From Clostridia bacterium (GTDB lineage Bacteria; Bacillota_A; Clostridia; Christensenellales; Aristaeellaceae): a DNA stretch of 64,000 nucleotides. Below the pieces are notes generated by a model. It was not told where the DNA came from. It saw only the letters and a list, made by a program, of their open reading frames with translations, and did not search any database. Position 1 is the first letter of the stretch, and every line of letters starts with the position of its first letter. The position numbers and the translations under genes are program-made. Location: positions 43,974 to 107,973 of the forward strand of contig JAFWYA010000055.1 of the NCBI GenBank assembly GCA_017517815.1. Direction: 5' to 3'. This document shows positions 41,084 to 49,852 of the stretch, in pieces.

Positions 41084-43849
41084 TCAGTAAGCAGTGGCCA
41101 TGGCCTGCGTCAGCATCGCCATGGCGGATGCAACTTCGGCCGTTCCGGGATTGTCGGAATAGATGACGCTTTCCAGCATACTGGCAGCGTTCTGAATATT
41201 CGCATACGCAGCAGAGGACGCATTCAGTCCAGCCATCAGATCATAGGCGCTTTGCAGCAGCTGACGCGCGTCGGGAATCAGCGTGTTTTGCACCACGGGA
41301 TCGGCGGAACTGCCGCCCCAGCCATCATCGCTCCAGCCGTTGGTATGCAGCGTGCAATAAGCCAGTGAATTGGCCGTGCCCAGATATTCAGCAATGACAG
41401 GCGCGTATTGGCTGTCGTTTGCATAGGTGCTGAGGGGATGGCCGCTGGGGATCACCACTATGCCGGCAGTCGCTACGCTTGGACAGTACTCGGTGTTGGG
41501 CATTCCGCTTTGCGCACAGACCTGTACAGACTGATGCATCTGGCAGTAAACGGTCGGCACAGTGGGCTGATACCACCAGTCGGTGACGGTGCCGTAGCCC
41601 ATGCTGTCATGATAACAGGCATCGGTGGCCAGCTGGCCGCTTACAGCACAGGTGGTTGCCTGCACCAGACCCAGCGATGCAGGATCGGCTTCGATGATAT
41701 CGCGGTCGCTCAGGCCTTTGTGAATGGCGGTCATGTAGCTTTTCCAGATGGGCATGGCGCCGTTGCTGCCCGTCGACTTGGACGACAGCGGTTTGTAGTT
41801 GTCGTGTCCAACCCAGATGGACGACACATACCAGCCGGTCATTCCGCAGAAGGTTACGCCGCGCTGGTCACTGTTGGTACCAGTTTTGCCGGCGACGGTC
41901 TGACCGCTGATACGCGCGCCGGAGGCTGTACCGCCGCTGGAGGCGGCGGATTTCATCATATCTACGATCATCCACGCAGTTGAGGGGCGGAAAACCTGCC
42001 GCGTTTCCTGACGGGCATGACTGTCGTAGATGACGTTGCCGCTGCTGTCGGAGATGCCCAGGAAGGAAATGGGCTCCTGATAAACGCCGCCGTTTGCCAG
42101 CACACCGAAAGCGACGGCCATCTGCACAGGCGTGATGCCGCTGGAACCCAGTGACAAACCGAAGGGCGTGGCGTCGATGTTCTGCCTGTCTACGCCCATG
42201 CGAAGCAGAAAATCAACCGAACGTTCCACACCGACATAATTGACCAGCGTCTGTGCTGCGGATACATTCTGGCTGCGCTTCATGGCTTCGCGCAGCGTTT
42301 CGGGGCCCTGATAGCTGCCGCTGTAGTTCTTGGGCCAGGTGTCCCTGCCGTCGTCACCCTTCCAGCCGCTGATGGGCACGGGCATGTTGTAAACGACGCT
42401 GGCGGGTGAGTAGCCCAGTTCCAGCGCGGGAGCGTAAACGGCAATGGGCTTGATGGTGGAGCCGATGGGCATTTTCATGTCCGTGGCACGGTTGAGGGTT
42501 TTGCGGGCGGTGGGCGGCGTGCGGGAACCGACGATGGCCTTCAGTTCGCCCGTGCGGTAATCCAGCACGACGGCGGAAGCCTGCGGCTGGATGATCTCGG
42601 TATAGGTGCCGTCATAGTTGAGCGTGCGGTAAACCTTGTCGCTGGGGTCGCGAAGAGTGGGATAGTCCTTCCAGTCTTCCAGTGTGCTTTCGACAGTCTG
42701 CTGAATGGCAGGGTCGATGGCAAGGGTCACATGATAACCGCCTGTGCGCAGCTCGTTTTCCATCTTGGCGCGGTTTTCACTGTTGTCCTCCAGCCCATTG
42801 AGCTCAAGGAAACAATCAACAATGTCCTGCACGGCGTATTCCACGTAGTGGGCATATTTGTACATACCCTCGCCCTCAGTGCTGGACTGTTCCATCACAA
42901 AGGCTGTATCAGGATTGAGCGCCGCCTGATACTGGTCCTGCGTGATGAACTCATTTTCGTACATGCAGCGCAGAACGTAGTCGGTGCGGTCGTTGGTAAT
43001 GGAAGGATAATCTGTTGTTTCGGAAGAGCGGGTATAGAAGTTGCGGCGCGGATTGTAATAGTAGGGGTTGGACGTAAGGCCGGCCAGCATGGCACATTCG
43101 CGCAGAGTGAGCTCACCCAGATCCTTGCCAAAATAGCCCTGTGAGGCGACCTGCACGCCGTAATAGTTTTCACCCAGATAAATGGTGTTGAGATAATATT
43201 CCAGAATCTGCAGCTTGGTATAGCGCGTTTCGAGCTGCATGGCCAGCCAGGCCTCCTGAATTTTGCGCTTGTAACTCAGTTCATTGGAAAGTACAGTGTT
43301 TTTGATCAGCTGCTGGGTGATGGTGGAGCCGCCCTGCTGCGAACCGGATACAAAATTCTGCACAAAGGAGCCGATGATGCGCTTGACATCGATACCGTTG
43401 TGGGTATAAAAACGAGCGTCTTCCACAGCGACAAAGGCGTTGCGCAGGTTTTCAGGCATCAGGGCAACGTTGACCATGATACGGTTTTCCGTGCCCTTAT
43501 AATCGGTGATCACATTGCCCTGAACATCATAAAGAAAAGACGTTTTATCCTGCGCATCCAGCAGAGCCAGATCCAGCGTGGGGGCTGTTTCCATGTACCC
43601 CTTGGCAATGCCGAATACAGCGCCGCCAAGAGCCAGGCCGCACAGGATGATGAGGATCAAAAGCATGCGCACTGCATTGACCAGAACGGAAAGAATGAAA
43701 TTGGGCTTGAGCAGACGTGGCTTGAAAATAGTACGCTTTTTGGGCGCAGGCTGCTGCGGATGATAGGCGGGATCGCTTTCCCAGCCGGATACCTCGTAGG
43801 TTTCCTGATATGACTGCTGCGGCTCATAGCCGTTTTGCTTCTGATACAT
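41084..43849 (-). CDS. ponA: Bifunctional penicillin-binding protein 1A (GT51 glycosyltransferase and transpeptidase)
   Basis: 921 aa. A polar N-terminus rich in Gln and Tyr precedes one membrane helix at about 58-80. The GT51 domain (about 100-290) has VEDARFYTHNGID with the catalytic Glu, GGSTITQQLIKN and YLNTIYLGENYYGVQ. The transpeptidase domain has PIGSTIKP (active Ser), SQN in MKRSQNVSA, and GKTGTN. After it, a region rich in Cys (ATTCAVSGQLATDACY, VYCQMH, VCAQSG) is an extension seen in Clostridial PBP1A. It polymerises and cross-links peptidoglycan. GGGAGG precedes the ATG at 43849. Confidence 0.94.
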   Translation of the reverse strand: MYQKQNGYEPQQSYQETYEVSGWESDPAYHPQQPAPKKRTIFKPRLLKPNFILSVLVNAVRMLLILIILCGLALGGAVFGIAKGYMETAPTLDLALLDAQDKTSFLYDVQGNVITDYKGTENRIMVNVALMPENLRNAFVAVEDARFYTHNGIDVKRIIGSFVQNFVSGSQQGGSTITQQLIKNTVLSNELSYKRKIQEAWLAMQLETRYTKLQILEYYLNTIYLGENYYGVQVASQGYFGKDLGELTLRECAMLAGLTSNPYYYNPRRNFYTRSSETTDYPSITNDRTDYVLRCMYENEFITQDQYQAALNPDTAFVMEQSSTEGEGMYKYAHYVEYAVQDIVDCFLELNGLEDNSENRAKMENELRTGGYHVTLAIDPAIQQTVESTLEDWKDYPTLRDPSDKVYRTLNYDGTYTEIIQPQASAVVLDYRTGELKAIVGSRTPPTARKTLNRATDMKMPIGSTIKPIAVYAPALELGYSPASVVYNMPVPISGWKGDDGRDTWPKNYSGSYQGPETLREAMKRSQNVSAAQTLVNYVGVERSVDFLLRMGVDRQNIDATPFGLSLGSSGITPVQMAVAFGVLANGGVYQEPISFLGISDSSGNVIYDSHARQETRQVFRPSTAWMIVDMMKSAASSGGTASGARISGQTVAGKTGTNSDQRGVTFCGMTGWYVSSIWVGHDNYKPLSSKSTGSNGAMPIWKSYMTAIHKGLSDRDIIEADPASLGLVQATTCAVSGQLATDACYHDSMGYGTVTDWWYQPTVPTVYCQMHQSVQVCAQSGMPNTEYCPSVATAGIVVIPSGHPLSTYANDSQYAPVIAEYLGTANSLAYCTLHTNGWSDDGWGGSSADPVVQNTLIPDARQLLQSAYDLMAGLNASSAAYANIQNAASMLESVIYSDNPGTAEVASAMAMLTQAMATAY

Positions 43850-43886
43850 GAATGTCCTCCCTGAAACAAAGAAAGATAGACAGTTT

Positions 43887-43895
43887 ATTATACCA
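43887..43895 (-). promoter_or_regulatory. Extended -10 promoter of the PBP1A gene
   Basis: Minus strand TGGTATAAT (TGn plus a perfect TATAAT), 38 bases before the ATG; no clear -35. Confidence 0.55.
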
Positions 43896-43992
43896 TAGAT
43901 AGAAGGTGCGCGCCATAGCGCAGCGTGTAACAATGCGCGCGGTATTTTTTATTCCGACGGCTGCATATCTATGGAACGCAGGAGGCGATGAA

Positions 43993-44643
43993 ATGTCTGC
44001 CGGAAAACGCGGAGGATGTCTGAGAAACCTCATTTTGTGCGTGCTTGTGATAATTGCGCTCGTGATCCAGCTGGAGAAAAACCTGAGTCAGACCCTGCTG
44101 GATATGGCATTTGCACGTGCGTACTCGATGGCGGTGGAAACCCTCAACAGTGCGGTTCATCAGGTGATGGAAACCGGCGTGAGCTATGAAGAACTGATGG
44201 ACACACAGACAGATGCGCAGGGCAGGGTGAGCATGCTGCGCGCCAACACCATGCGTATGAATGCGCTGGCAGCACAGACGGCGCTTCTGGCTGAACGGAA
44301 GCTGAACAGTGATGAAAATCAGGTCGTGGATATTCCGTTGGGTGCGGCGATGGGCATACGGTCGCTTTCGGGTTATGGCCCGCGCATCAGCGTGCAGATT
44401 GTGCCGGTAGGCGCTGTGAACACCGGTTATGATACTGAGTTTGAAACAGCCGGCATCAACCAGACAAGGCATAAAATTTTTCTTACGCTCAGGGCAACAG
44501 TCAGCCTGATCATTCCTACAGGATCACAGGTAGTAGAGGTACAGACCACCATGCCGATTGCCGAAAGCATCATTGTCGGCGAAGTTCCTGACAGCTTTGT
44601 AGACGTAAGCAACCCTGACGATATGCTGGATCTTTTGCCGTAA
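43993..44643 (+). CDS. yunB: Sporulation protein YunB
   Basis: 216 aa. One N-terminal membrane helix (LRNLILCVLVIIALVIQL, about 13-30) is followed by an extracellular domain with MAFARAYSMAVETLNSAVHQVM, NQVVDIPLGAAMGI and GPRISVQIVPVGAVNTGYDTEF, the conserved core of YunB, a mother-cell protein needed for normal sporulation in Bacillus. I start at 43993, 7 bases after GGAGG; the in-frame upstream codons have no such site. It is divergent from the PBP1A gene. Confidence 0.88.
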   Translation: MSAGKRGGCLRNLILCVLVIIALVIQLEKNLSQTLLDMAFARAYSMAVETLNSAVHQVMETGVSYEELMDTQTDAQGRVSMLRANTMRMNALAAQTALLAERKLNSDENQVVDIPLGAAMGIRSLSGYGPRISVQIVPVGAVNTGYDTEFETAGINQTRHKIFLTLRATVSLIIPTGSQVVEVQTTMPIAESIIVGEVPDSFVDVSNPDDMLDLLP

Positions 44644-44692
44644 AAGCACGAAAACAAGTTTGCGTTCGTTACATTTCTATGCATGGTAAAGC

Positions 44693-44721
44693 TTGACATG
44701 TTCATAATTCTGTAATAAAAT
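44693..44721 (+). promoter_or_regulatory. Consensus SigA promoter of the repeat-rich membrane protein gene
   Basis: TTGACA, 17 bases, TAAAAT. Transcription from here gives a leader of about 120 bases before the ATG at 44850. Confidence 0.75.
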
Positions 44722-44825
44722 ATCATCGAATAAGCATACCGAAACGCGGAATCATCCGGCGGGAAAATGGGAAACGTACCCATGTGCCTGTATCCATAGA
44801 GCCATCGGCATGCCGAAGGGAGGAA

Positions 44826-44842
44826 GGGCAGTTCGTCTGCCC
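44826..44842 (+). promoter_or_regulatory. Hairpin set between ribosome-binding site and start codon
   Basis: GGGCAG (44826-44831) pairs with CTGCCC (44837-44842), loop TTCGT. The AGGGAGG site (44817-44823) is 26 bases from the ATG at 44850 but only about 9 if the hairpin is folded out. Confidence 0.5.
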
Positions 44843-44849
44843 GACATAC

Positions 44850-47015
44850 ATGATGAAACGCAAGGTACTCATTGTCAGTCTGCTGCTTGCGCTGTCTGTG
44901 CTGCTGGCCGGCTTTGCCATGGCCGAAACAGCGGATCCCATCGTTACCAGCATGGAGATCACCCCCAGCAAGCTTGCCGGCCCCGGCAAGGTGGCTGTGA
45001 CGATCACTATTTCCAACTCCGGTGATACCGATATGAAGGACCCGGTATGGCTGTATGATCCTGCTGCGCAGATCGTGGCTGATTTTGGCAACCAGGGCGG
45101 CGCAACCCTCAAGGCAGGGGAGAGCAAGACCTGGTCCGGCACGTATGACGTGAATCAGCGTACGCTTGAAAACGGCTCAGTCGTTTATTTTGTCAAGTAC
45201 ACGCTGTACAACGCCAACGGCAAGGCTGTTGAAAAGAGCCAGCCCATCCGCGCAAAGATCGAGCAGCAGACCGCTGAAACCGATATTGACGTCAAGCGCA
45301 CCATCAGCCCCACCATTGCCCGTGAGGGCCAGGAGATCGTGATTCGCTATGACATCATGAATACCGGCACGGTCAATCTGCTGGACGTTACCATTCAGGA
45401 AAACAGCGATATCCACAAGCAGAAGTATACCATTCCCAAGCTTAAGCCCGGTCAGACCGCTGAGATCAAGTACCCCGTTACCATGGGCAAAAAGGATCTC
45501 ACCAGCGGCGCGACCATCACCTATAAGTCCGAAACACAGTCCAAGGCGCAGACCTACAAGGTTGAAAAGCAGGTTATCAAGTACGGCGAGCCTTCGCTGG
45601 AAGCCAAGCTTACCTCCAACGTAAAAGGCGTTGTGGCCAACGGCACCGTCACCCTGACCCTGCAGCTGAAGAACACCGGCAGCGTTGATTACAGCGATAT
45701 CCGCGTGACGGATGAAGCTCTGGGCGACGTGTTTACCAATCAGGAAGTCAAGGCCGGCAAAACGCTGGAACTGACTAAGGAGATCACCGTTCCCGCGAGC
45801 ATGGATTACCAGTTCACCATCGTTGGCACCGATGCCACCGGCATGGAAACTTCCATTTCCACTGACAAGCTGTCCGTCGTGGCTGTTGCTCCCGAGGACG
45901 CGCTCAACCTGACGGTCAATGTGACGGCGGACCGCACCGAGGTGTTTGAACAGCCCGGACGCGTACGCTTCACCATCACCGTGACCAACGACAGCAAGGT
46001 CGACGCCACGAATGTGAAGGTGTCTCATGGCGATACGACGCTGTACACCTTCTCCAGCATTGCTGCTGGCGCCAGCCGCACGCTGACCCGCGACACTGCG
46101 CTGTCCATGGCCGGCAAGTACCGCTTCACTGTTACCGCGACCGATCCGCTGGAAAGTGTGCAGACCTTTGAAAGCAACGAAATGCAGATTGCTTTCTCCG
46201 TGCCCACTCCTGCCCCGGCGACTCCCACGCCTGTCCCGGAACCCACGCCGGAACCCACCTTTGCTCCGGCCACGATTCCCCCGATCACCGATGAAAGCAT
46301 CGGCACCATTCCGAAGCTGATTCAGAAGATCCTGCTTCCGCTGCTGATTGCCGTGGGCGTAGTGCTGCTGGCCAACTGTGGTTTGCTGGTTGCTGCGACC
46401 ATCCGCCGTGCACAGCAGAAGAAGGCCTCTGAAGCTGCGGTGGATCAGCTGGAACGCGCAAAGCGCCGCGATTATGTGACCCCCGCCATGGAAGAGGAAG
46501 TCGAGGAGCCTGCTGAAGAGGAACCAGTAACCGTTGAAAGCGATGCGCTCAACGAAGATGAACTGCAGTCCGAATTTGAACTGCCTCATCTCAAGTACGC
46601 GCGCAGCGCCGCCCAGACGATGGAGACCGTTCAGGAAGAAACAGAAGAACCCGTCGAGGATTACTACGACGATTACAGCTGCGAACAGCCCCAGCAGGAT
46701 GTGCAGACCGAAGAGCCGCAGGATGCATACGCCGTGTATGATGATGATCCCGCAGCATACGATGCCTACGGCTGGGAAGAAGAGCAGAAGCCTGAAAAGA
46801 AGCGCGGGCTGTTCGGCGGTCTTGGCAAGAAAGCCAGGAAAGCCAAGAACGCGATCGAAGAAAAAATCGAAGACGTTTACGAAGAGGTTTACGAAGAAGT
46901 GACTGAGGAAATCAACGATTTCAGAGAGGAGTTCGTTGAGGAAGAAGAGCCTGAGGAGCAGCCCACTACTGCCCGCCGCTCCCGCCGCAGCCGCAGTCAG
47001 CGTAATGACGCGTAA
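44850..47015 (+). CDS. Exported membrane protein with tandem immunoglobulin-like (CARDB-type) domains and an acidic cytoplasmic tail
   Basis: 721 aa. A signal peptide (MMKRKVLIVSLLLALSVLLA) is followed by four beta-sandwich domains in about residues 30-450, each with the pattern of CARDB/NEW3 domains (VTITISNSGDTDMKDPVW, IRYDIMNTGTVNLLDVTI, LTLQLKNTGSVDYSDIRV, FTITVTNDSKVDATNVKV). A Pro/Thr linker (PTPAPATPTPVPEPTPEPT) leads to a membrane helix at about 500-525 and a cytoplasmic tail of almost 200 residues, rich in Glu, Asp and Tyr and ending RRSRRSRSQRNDA. Probably an adhesion or scaffold protein; the long acidic tail is unusual. Confidence 0.8.
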   Translation: MMKRKVLIVSLLLALSVLLAGFAMAETADPIVTSMEITPSKLAGPGKVAVTITISNSGDTDMKDPVWLYDPAAQIVADFGNQGGATLKAGESKTWSGTYDVNQRTLENGSVVYFVKYTLYNANGKAVEKSQPIRAKIEQQTAETDIDVKRTISPTIAREGQEIVIRYDIMNTGTVNLLDVTIQENSDIHKQKYTIPKLKPGQTAEIKYPVTMGKKDLTSGATITYKSETQSKAQTYKVEKQVIKYGEPSLEAKLTSNVKGVVANGTVTLTLQLKNTGSVDYSDIRVTDEALGDVFTNQEVKAGKTLELTKEITVPASMDYQFTIVGTDATGMETSISTDKLSVVAVAPEDALNLTVNVTADRTEVFEQPGRVRFTITVTNDSKVDATNVKVSHGDTTLYTFSSIAAGASRTLTRDTALSMAGKYRFTVTATDPLESVQTFESNEMQIAFSVPTPAPATPTPVPEPTPEPTFAPATIPPITDESIGTIPKLIQKILLPLLIAVGVVLLANCGLLVAATIRRAQQKKASEAAVDQLERAKRRDYVTPAMEEEVEEPAEEEPVTVESDALNEDELQSEFELPHLKYARSAAQTMETVQEETEEPVEDYYDDYSCEQPQQDVQTEEPQDAYAVYDDDPAAYDAYGWEEEQKPEKKRGLFGGLGKKARKAKNAIEEKIEDVYEEVYEEVTEEINDFREEFVEEEEPEEQPTTARRSRRSRSQRNDA

Positions 47016-47026
47016 CGTTTTATAAC

Positions 47027-47059
47027 AAAAAGGACGCCGCATCAAGCGGCGTCCTTTTT
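47027..47059. terminator. Bidirectional terminator
   Basis: Perfect 14-bp stem AAAAAGGACGCCGC with complement, loop ATCAA, between convergent genes. Confidence 0.92.
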
Positions 47060-47065
47060 GTATGT

Positions 47066-47866
47066 TTATTTTCCCAGACGATCATGGCGGTCATGAAACG
47101 CCTGCTGCAGCTTTGGCGTTATGCTGTCCTGCTTGACGGCGCGGATGCGTTTGACAAGCTCTTCTGCAGCAGCGTTCAGGGTGATCTCTCCCTTTTCCTG
47201 TGTGGCAGCACTGGGCGTTCCGGATACATGTTCGGGGTACAGATCATACCACCACATGCCCGTTTTCACATTTTCCAGGGCTGTCAGCTGATGGATGGGC
47301 AGAATAGGTTCGGCAAAACGCTGGTATTCCAGCCTGACTGTGCCGGGCACGGTGGCCATCATCATGCTGGTTTCACATTCGTCGGCATGTCCGCCGTCAG
47401 GATTGTCCCAGATGTGACTGATTTCATTGGTCCAGCTGCCATCCATCAGGAAGGTGGTGTATAGAGTGTAAGGCACCTTGCGGTCAGAGTGGCTCATGAT
47501 GTAGTAGTCCAGCATGCCTGAGTTCCCGCCGTGACCATTGACGATGAGGATCTTTTCAAACCCGTTTGAAGCGATCTGATCCAGCAGCATCTCCAGCATT
47601 TTGAGCGTGAAGTCGGCAGGAAAATTCACCGTTCCGCTGAAGCAGGCAGCTTCGTGCACCTGACCGAACCAATACGGCGGGAAAACGACGCAGGGTTCCA
47701 TCCGGGCAGCTCGGCAGGCAATTTCATGCGCGACAAGTGCATCTGTACCAAATGGCATATGCTCGCCGTGACGTTCCAGCGAACCGATGGGCAGAATGCA
47801 AAGTTTTTCTTCACGGGCAAGCTTTTCAAAGTCGGGAGGGGTAAGATATTCCCAGCGAACCTGCAT
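47066..47866 (-). CDS. Creatininase-family amidohydrolase
   Basis: 266 aa, the family length. Metal-binding residues are visible in ILPIGSLERHGEHMPFGTD (Glu and His near residue 33 and the Asp), VNGHGGNSGM near 120 and GHADECETSMM near 175. The family includes creatininase, mycofactocin-processing MftE and enzymes acting on guanosine-derived pyrimidines; which reaction this one carries out is not clear, and no cofactor-synthesis genes lie near. I start at 47866 with AAAGGAAG upstream. It stands alone under a consensus promoter. Confidence 0.87.
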   Translation of the reverse strand: MQVRWEYLTPPDFEKLAREEKLCILPIGSLERHGEHMPFGTDALVAHEIACRAARMEPCVVFPPYWFGQVHEAACFSGTVNFPADFTLKMLEMLLDQIASNGFEKILIVNGHGGNSGMLDYYIMSHSDRKVPYTLYTTFLMDGSWTNEISHIWDNPDGGHADECETSMMMATVPGTVRLEYQRFAEPILPIHQLTALENVKTGMWWYDLYPEHVSGTPSAATQEKGEITLNAAAEELVKRIRAVKQDSITPKLQQAFHDRHDRLGK

Positions 47867-47906
47867 GCGGATCTTCCTTTCGTGAATAAAATTGTTATCT
47901 AGTTTG

Positions 47907-47935
47907 ATTATATGTTTGTACTGCCAGCATGTCAA
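47907..47935 (-). promoter_or_regulatory. Consensus SigA promoter of the creatininase-family gene
   Basis: Minus strand: TTGACA, 17 bases, TATAAT, both hexamers perfect, 41 bases before the start codon. Confidence 0.85.
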
Positions 47936-47983
47936 CAAAACAGGCAGCATTCTGTTTTTGTTGATAAAAAGATGATGAAAGTC

Positions 47984-48012
47984 TTGCCTTTTTGGCATGA
48001 GTCATGTAAAAT
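47984..48012 (+). promoter_or_regulatory. SigA promoter of the SRP RNA
   Basis: TTGCCT, 17 bases, TAAAAT, 8 bases before the mapped 5' end of the RNA. Confidence 0.7.
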
Positions 48013-48019
48013 AGGAAGG

Positions 48020-48150
48020 CCGAGTGTATGATGACGGTTGAGTCCTGTGCGATTTCAACGCGTGAACCCTGTCAGGTCCGGAAGGAAGCAGCAGTAAGCG
48101 CCGTTTGGGATGTGCTGCGGGGTTGCTCAGCCTGAGTGCATTCGGTTTTT
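48020..48150 (+). ncRNA. ffs: Signal recognition particle RNA (small bacterial type)
   Basis: The conserved domain IV core is seen at about 48063-48105: TGAACCCTGTCAGGTCC, then GGAAGGAAGCAGCAGTAAG, with the GGAA tetraloop and the A-rich internal loop that bind Ffh. The ends pair (CCGAGTG near 48020 with TGCATTCGG near 48145), and a T run ends the RNA. About 125-130 bases, a little longer than the E. coli 4.5S RNA and without an Alu domain. glyA starts 33 bases after it. Confidence 0.93.
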
Positions 48151-48182
48151 ACATGTATATCGCGCGATGGGGGAAATGGGAA

Positions 48183-49433
48183 ATGAATTACAATCATGTC
48201 ATGTCTGCTGATCCGGAACTGTTTGAGGCGATTACCAGTGAAGTGCAGCGCCAGCGTGAGCATATCGAACTGATTGCCTCCGAGAACTTTGTAACGCCCG
48301 CCGTGATGGAAGCAATGGGTTCTCCTCTCACCAACAAATATGCCGAAGGCTATCCGGCCAAGCGTTATTATGGCGGATGCCAGTATGTGGACGTTGCTGA
48401 AAATCTTGCGCGTGAGCGTGCCAAGCAGCTGTTTGGTGCTGAGCATGCCAACGTGCAGCCCCACAGCGGCGCGCAGGCCAATACTGCCGTTTATTTTGCC
48501 ATGCTGCAGCCGGGCGACACCGTGCTGGGCATGAACCTGTCTCACGGCGGTCACCTGACCCATGGCAGCCCTGTCAACATCAGCGGTAAGTACTTCAACT
48601 TTGTTCCCTATGGCGTGGATGAAAAGACCGGCTGCATCGATTATGACGTCGTGCGCGATCTTGCCAAAGAACATCAGCCCAAACTGATCGTTGCCGGCGC
48701 CTCTGCCTATCCCCGTGCCATCGATTTTGCCAAGCTTCGCGAGATCGCCGATGAAGTAGGCGCGCTGCTCATGGTGGATATGGCTCACATCGCGGGCCTG
48801 GTTGCTGCCGGCGAGCATATGAGCCCTGTGCCTTATGCTGACTTCGTGACCACCACCACTCACAAGACGCTGCGCGGTCCCCGCGGCGGCATGATCCTGT
48901 GCAAGGAGCAGTACGCCAAGGCCATCGACAAGGCCATCTTCCCTGGCACTCAGGGCGGCCCCCTTATGCATGTGGTCGCTGCCAAGGCTGTGTGTTTCCA
49001 CGAGGCGCTGCAGCCTGAGTTCAAGGCCTACCAGCATCAGATCATCCTGAATGCCAAGGCGCTGGAAAATGCTTTCCGTGCCAACGATATCAAGATGGTT
49101 TCTGACGGTACCGACAACCACCTGATCCTGATGGATCTGACCAACACCGAGCGCACCGGCAAGGAAATGGAAGCGCTGCTGGGCAGCTGCAACATCACCG
49201 TCAACAAGAACACCATTCCCGGCGAACAGCGCAGCCCCATGGTGACCAGCGGCGTGCGCGTGGGTACGCCCGCGGTTACCACCCGCGGCATGGTGGAAAG
49301 CGATATGGAACAGATTGCTGGTTTCATCAAGCGTGTGCTTGTTGGCGGAGAGGAAGTCTGCGATTCTGTGAAGGCCGACGTTGTGGAAATGATGAAGCGC
49401 TTCCCGCTGTATGAAAACTTCCCCAATGCCTGA
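48183..49433 (+). CDS. glyA: Serine hydroxymethyltransferase
   Basis: 416 aa PLP enzyme that interconverts serine and glycine with transfer of a one-carbon unit to tetrahydrofolate. Motifs in order are [63 protein letters not shown] and the PLP-lysine segment [15 protein letters not shown] (about residue 228). Length and motifs are normal. It lies just downstream of the SRP RNA gene, and its stop overlaps the yraN start. Confidence 0.97.
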   Translation: MNYNHVMSADPELFEAITSEVQRQREHIELIASENFVTPAVMEAMGSPLTNKYAEGYPAKRYYGGCQYVDVAENLARERAKQLFGAEHANVQPHSGAQANTAVYFAMLQPGDTVLGMNLSHGGHLTHGSPVNISGKYFNFVPYGVDEKTGCIDYDVVRDLAKEHQPKLIVAGASAYPRAIDFAKLREIADEVGALLMVDMAHIAGLVAAGEHMSPVPYADFVTTTTHKTLRGPRGGMILCKEQYAKAIDKAIFPGTQGGPLMHVVAAKAVCFHEALQPEFKAYQHQIILNAKALENAFRANDIKMVSDGTDNHLILMDLTNTERTGKEMEALLGSCNITVNKNTIPGEQRSPMVTSGVRVGTPAVTTRGMVESDMEQIAGFIKRVLVGGEEVCDSVKADVVEMMKRFPLYENFPNA

Positions 49434-49794
49434 TGAGTTAACGGCCTATGCCAGAGGCGTGATGGGAGAAACGGCTGCCTGTGATCATCTGTGTCGCAAA
49501 GGTATGGAAATACTGGACAGGCGCTACCGCTCACCGCATGGCGAGATTGATCTGATTATGCTGGATGGAGAAGTGCTGGTGTTTGTTGAGGTTAAGACCC
49601 GAAGCAAGCTTGGCCGTATGCACGCGCAATACGCTATTACGCCGGATAAGCAGCGCCGCATGATGGAAAGCGTGCGTTACTATTTGGCCGAGCATCGTGA
49701 ACACTGCCAGCGTATGATGCGTTTTGACGTGGTCACAGTCGCAGCAGACGGAATCTGCCATCTGCCAAATGCCTTTGAAGGCGCTGCATGGTAA
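49426..49794 (+). CDS. yraN: YraN/UPF0102 family nuclease-like protein
   Basis: 122 aa. The restriction-endonuclease-like core is visible: [44 protein letters not shown], which holds the family E-x-D and E-V-K residues. The biological role of YraN is not settled; a link to DNA processing is presumed. The ATG at 49426 overlaps the end of glyA by 8 bases without a separate ribosome-binding site, so it is probably translated by coupling. Confidence 0.9.
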   Translation: MPDELTAYARGVMGETAACDHLCRKGMEILDRRYRSPHGEIDLIMLDGEVLVFVEVKTRSKLGRMHAQYAITPDKQRRMMESVRYYLAEHREHCQRMMRFDVVTVAADGICHLPNAFEGAAW

Positions 49795-49806
49795 AAACAA
49801 TAATAT

Positions 49807-49833
49807 AAGCCCGCCTGACCTGGCGGGCTTTTT
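49807..49833 (+). terminator. Terminator after yraN
   Basis: 9-bp stem AAGCCCGCC with complement, 6-base loop, T run. Confidence 0.8.
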
Positions 49834-49852
49834 CAGAACAGGAGGAATTACA

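Noticed and set aside
48006..48150. Riboswitch ahead of glyA (glycine type)
   Set aside because: The conserved GGAAGGAAGCAGCAG core shows that this RNA is the SRP RNA; no glycine-aptamer motif is seen.
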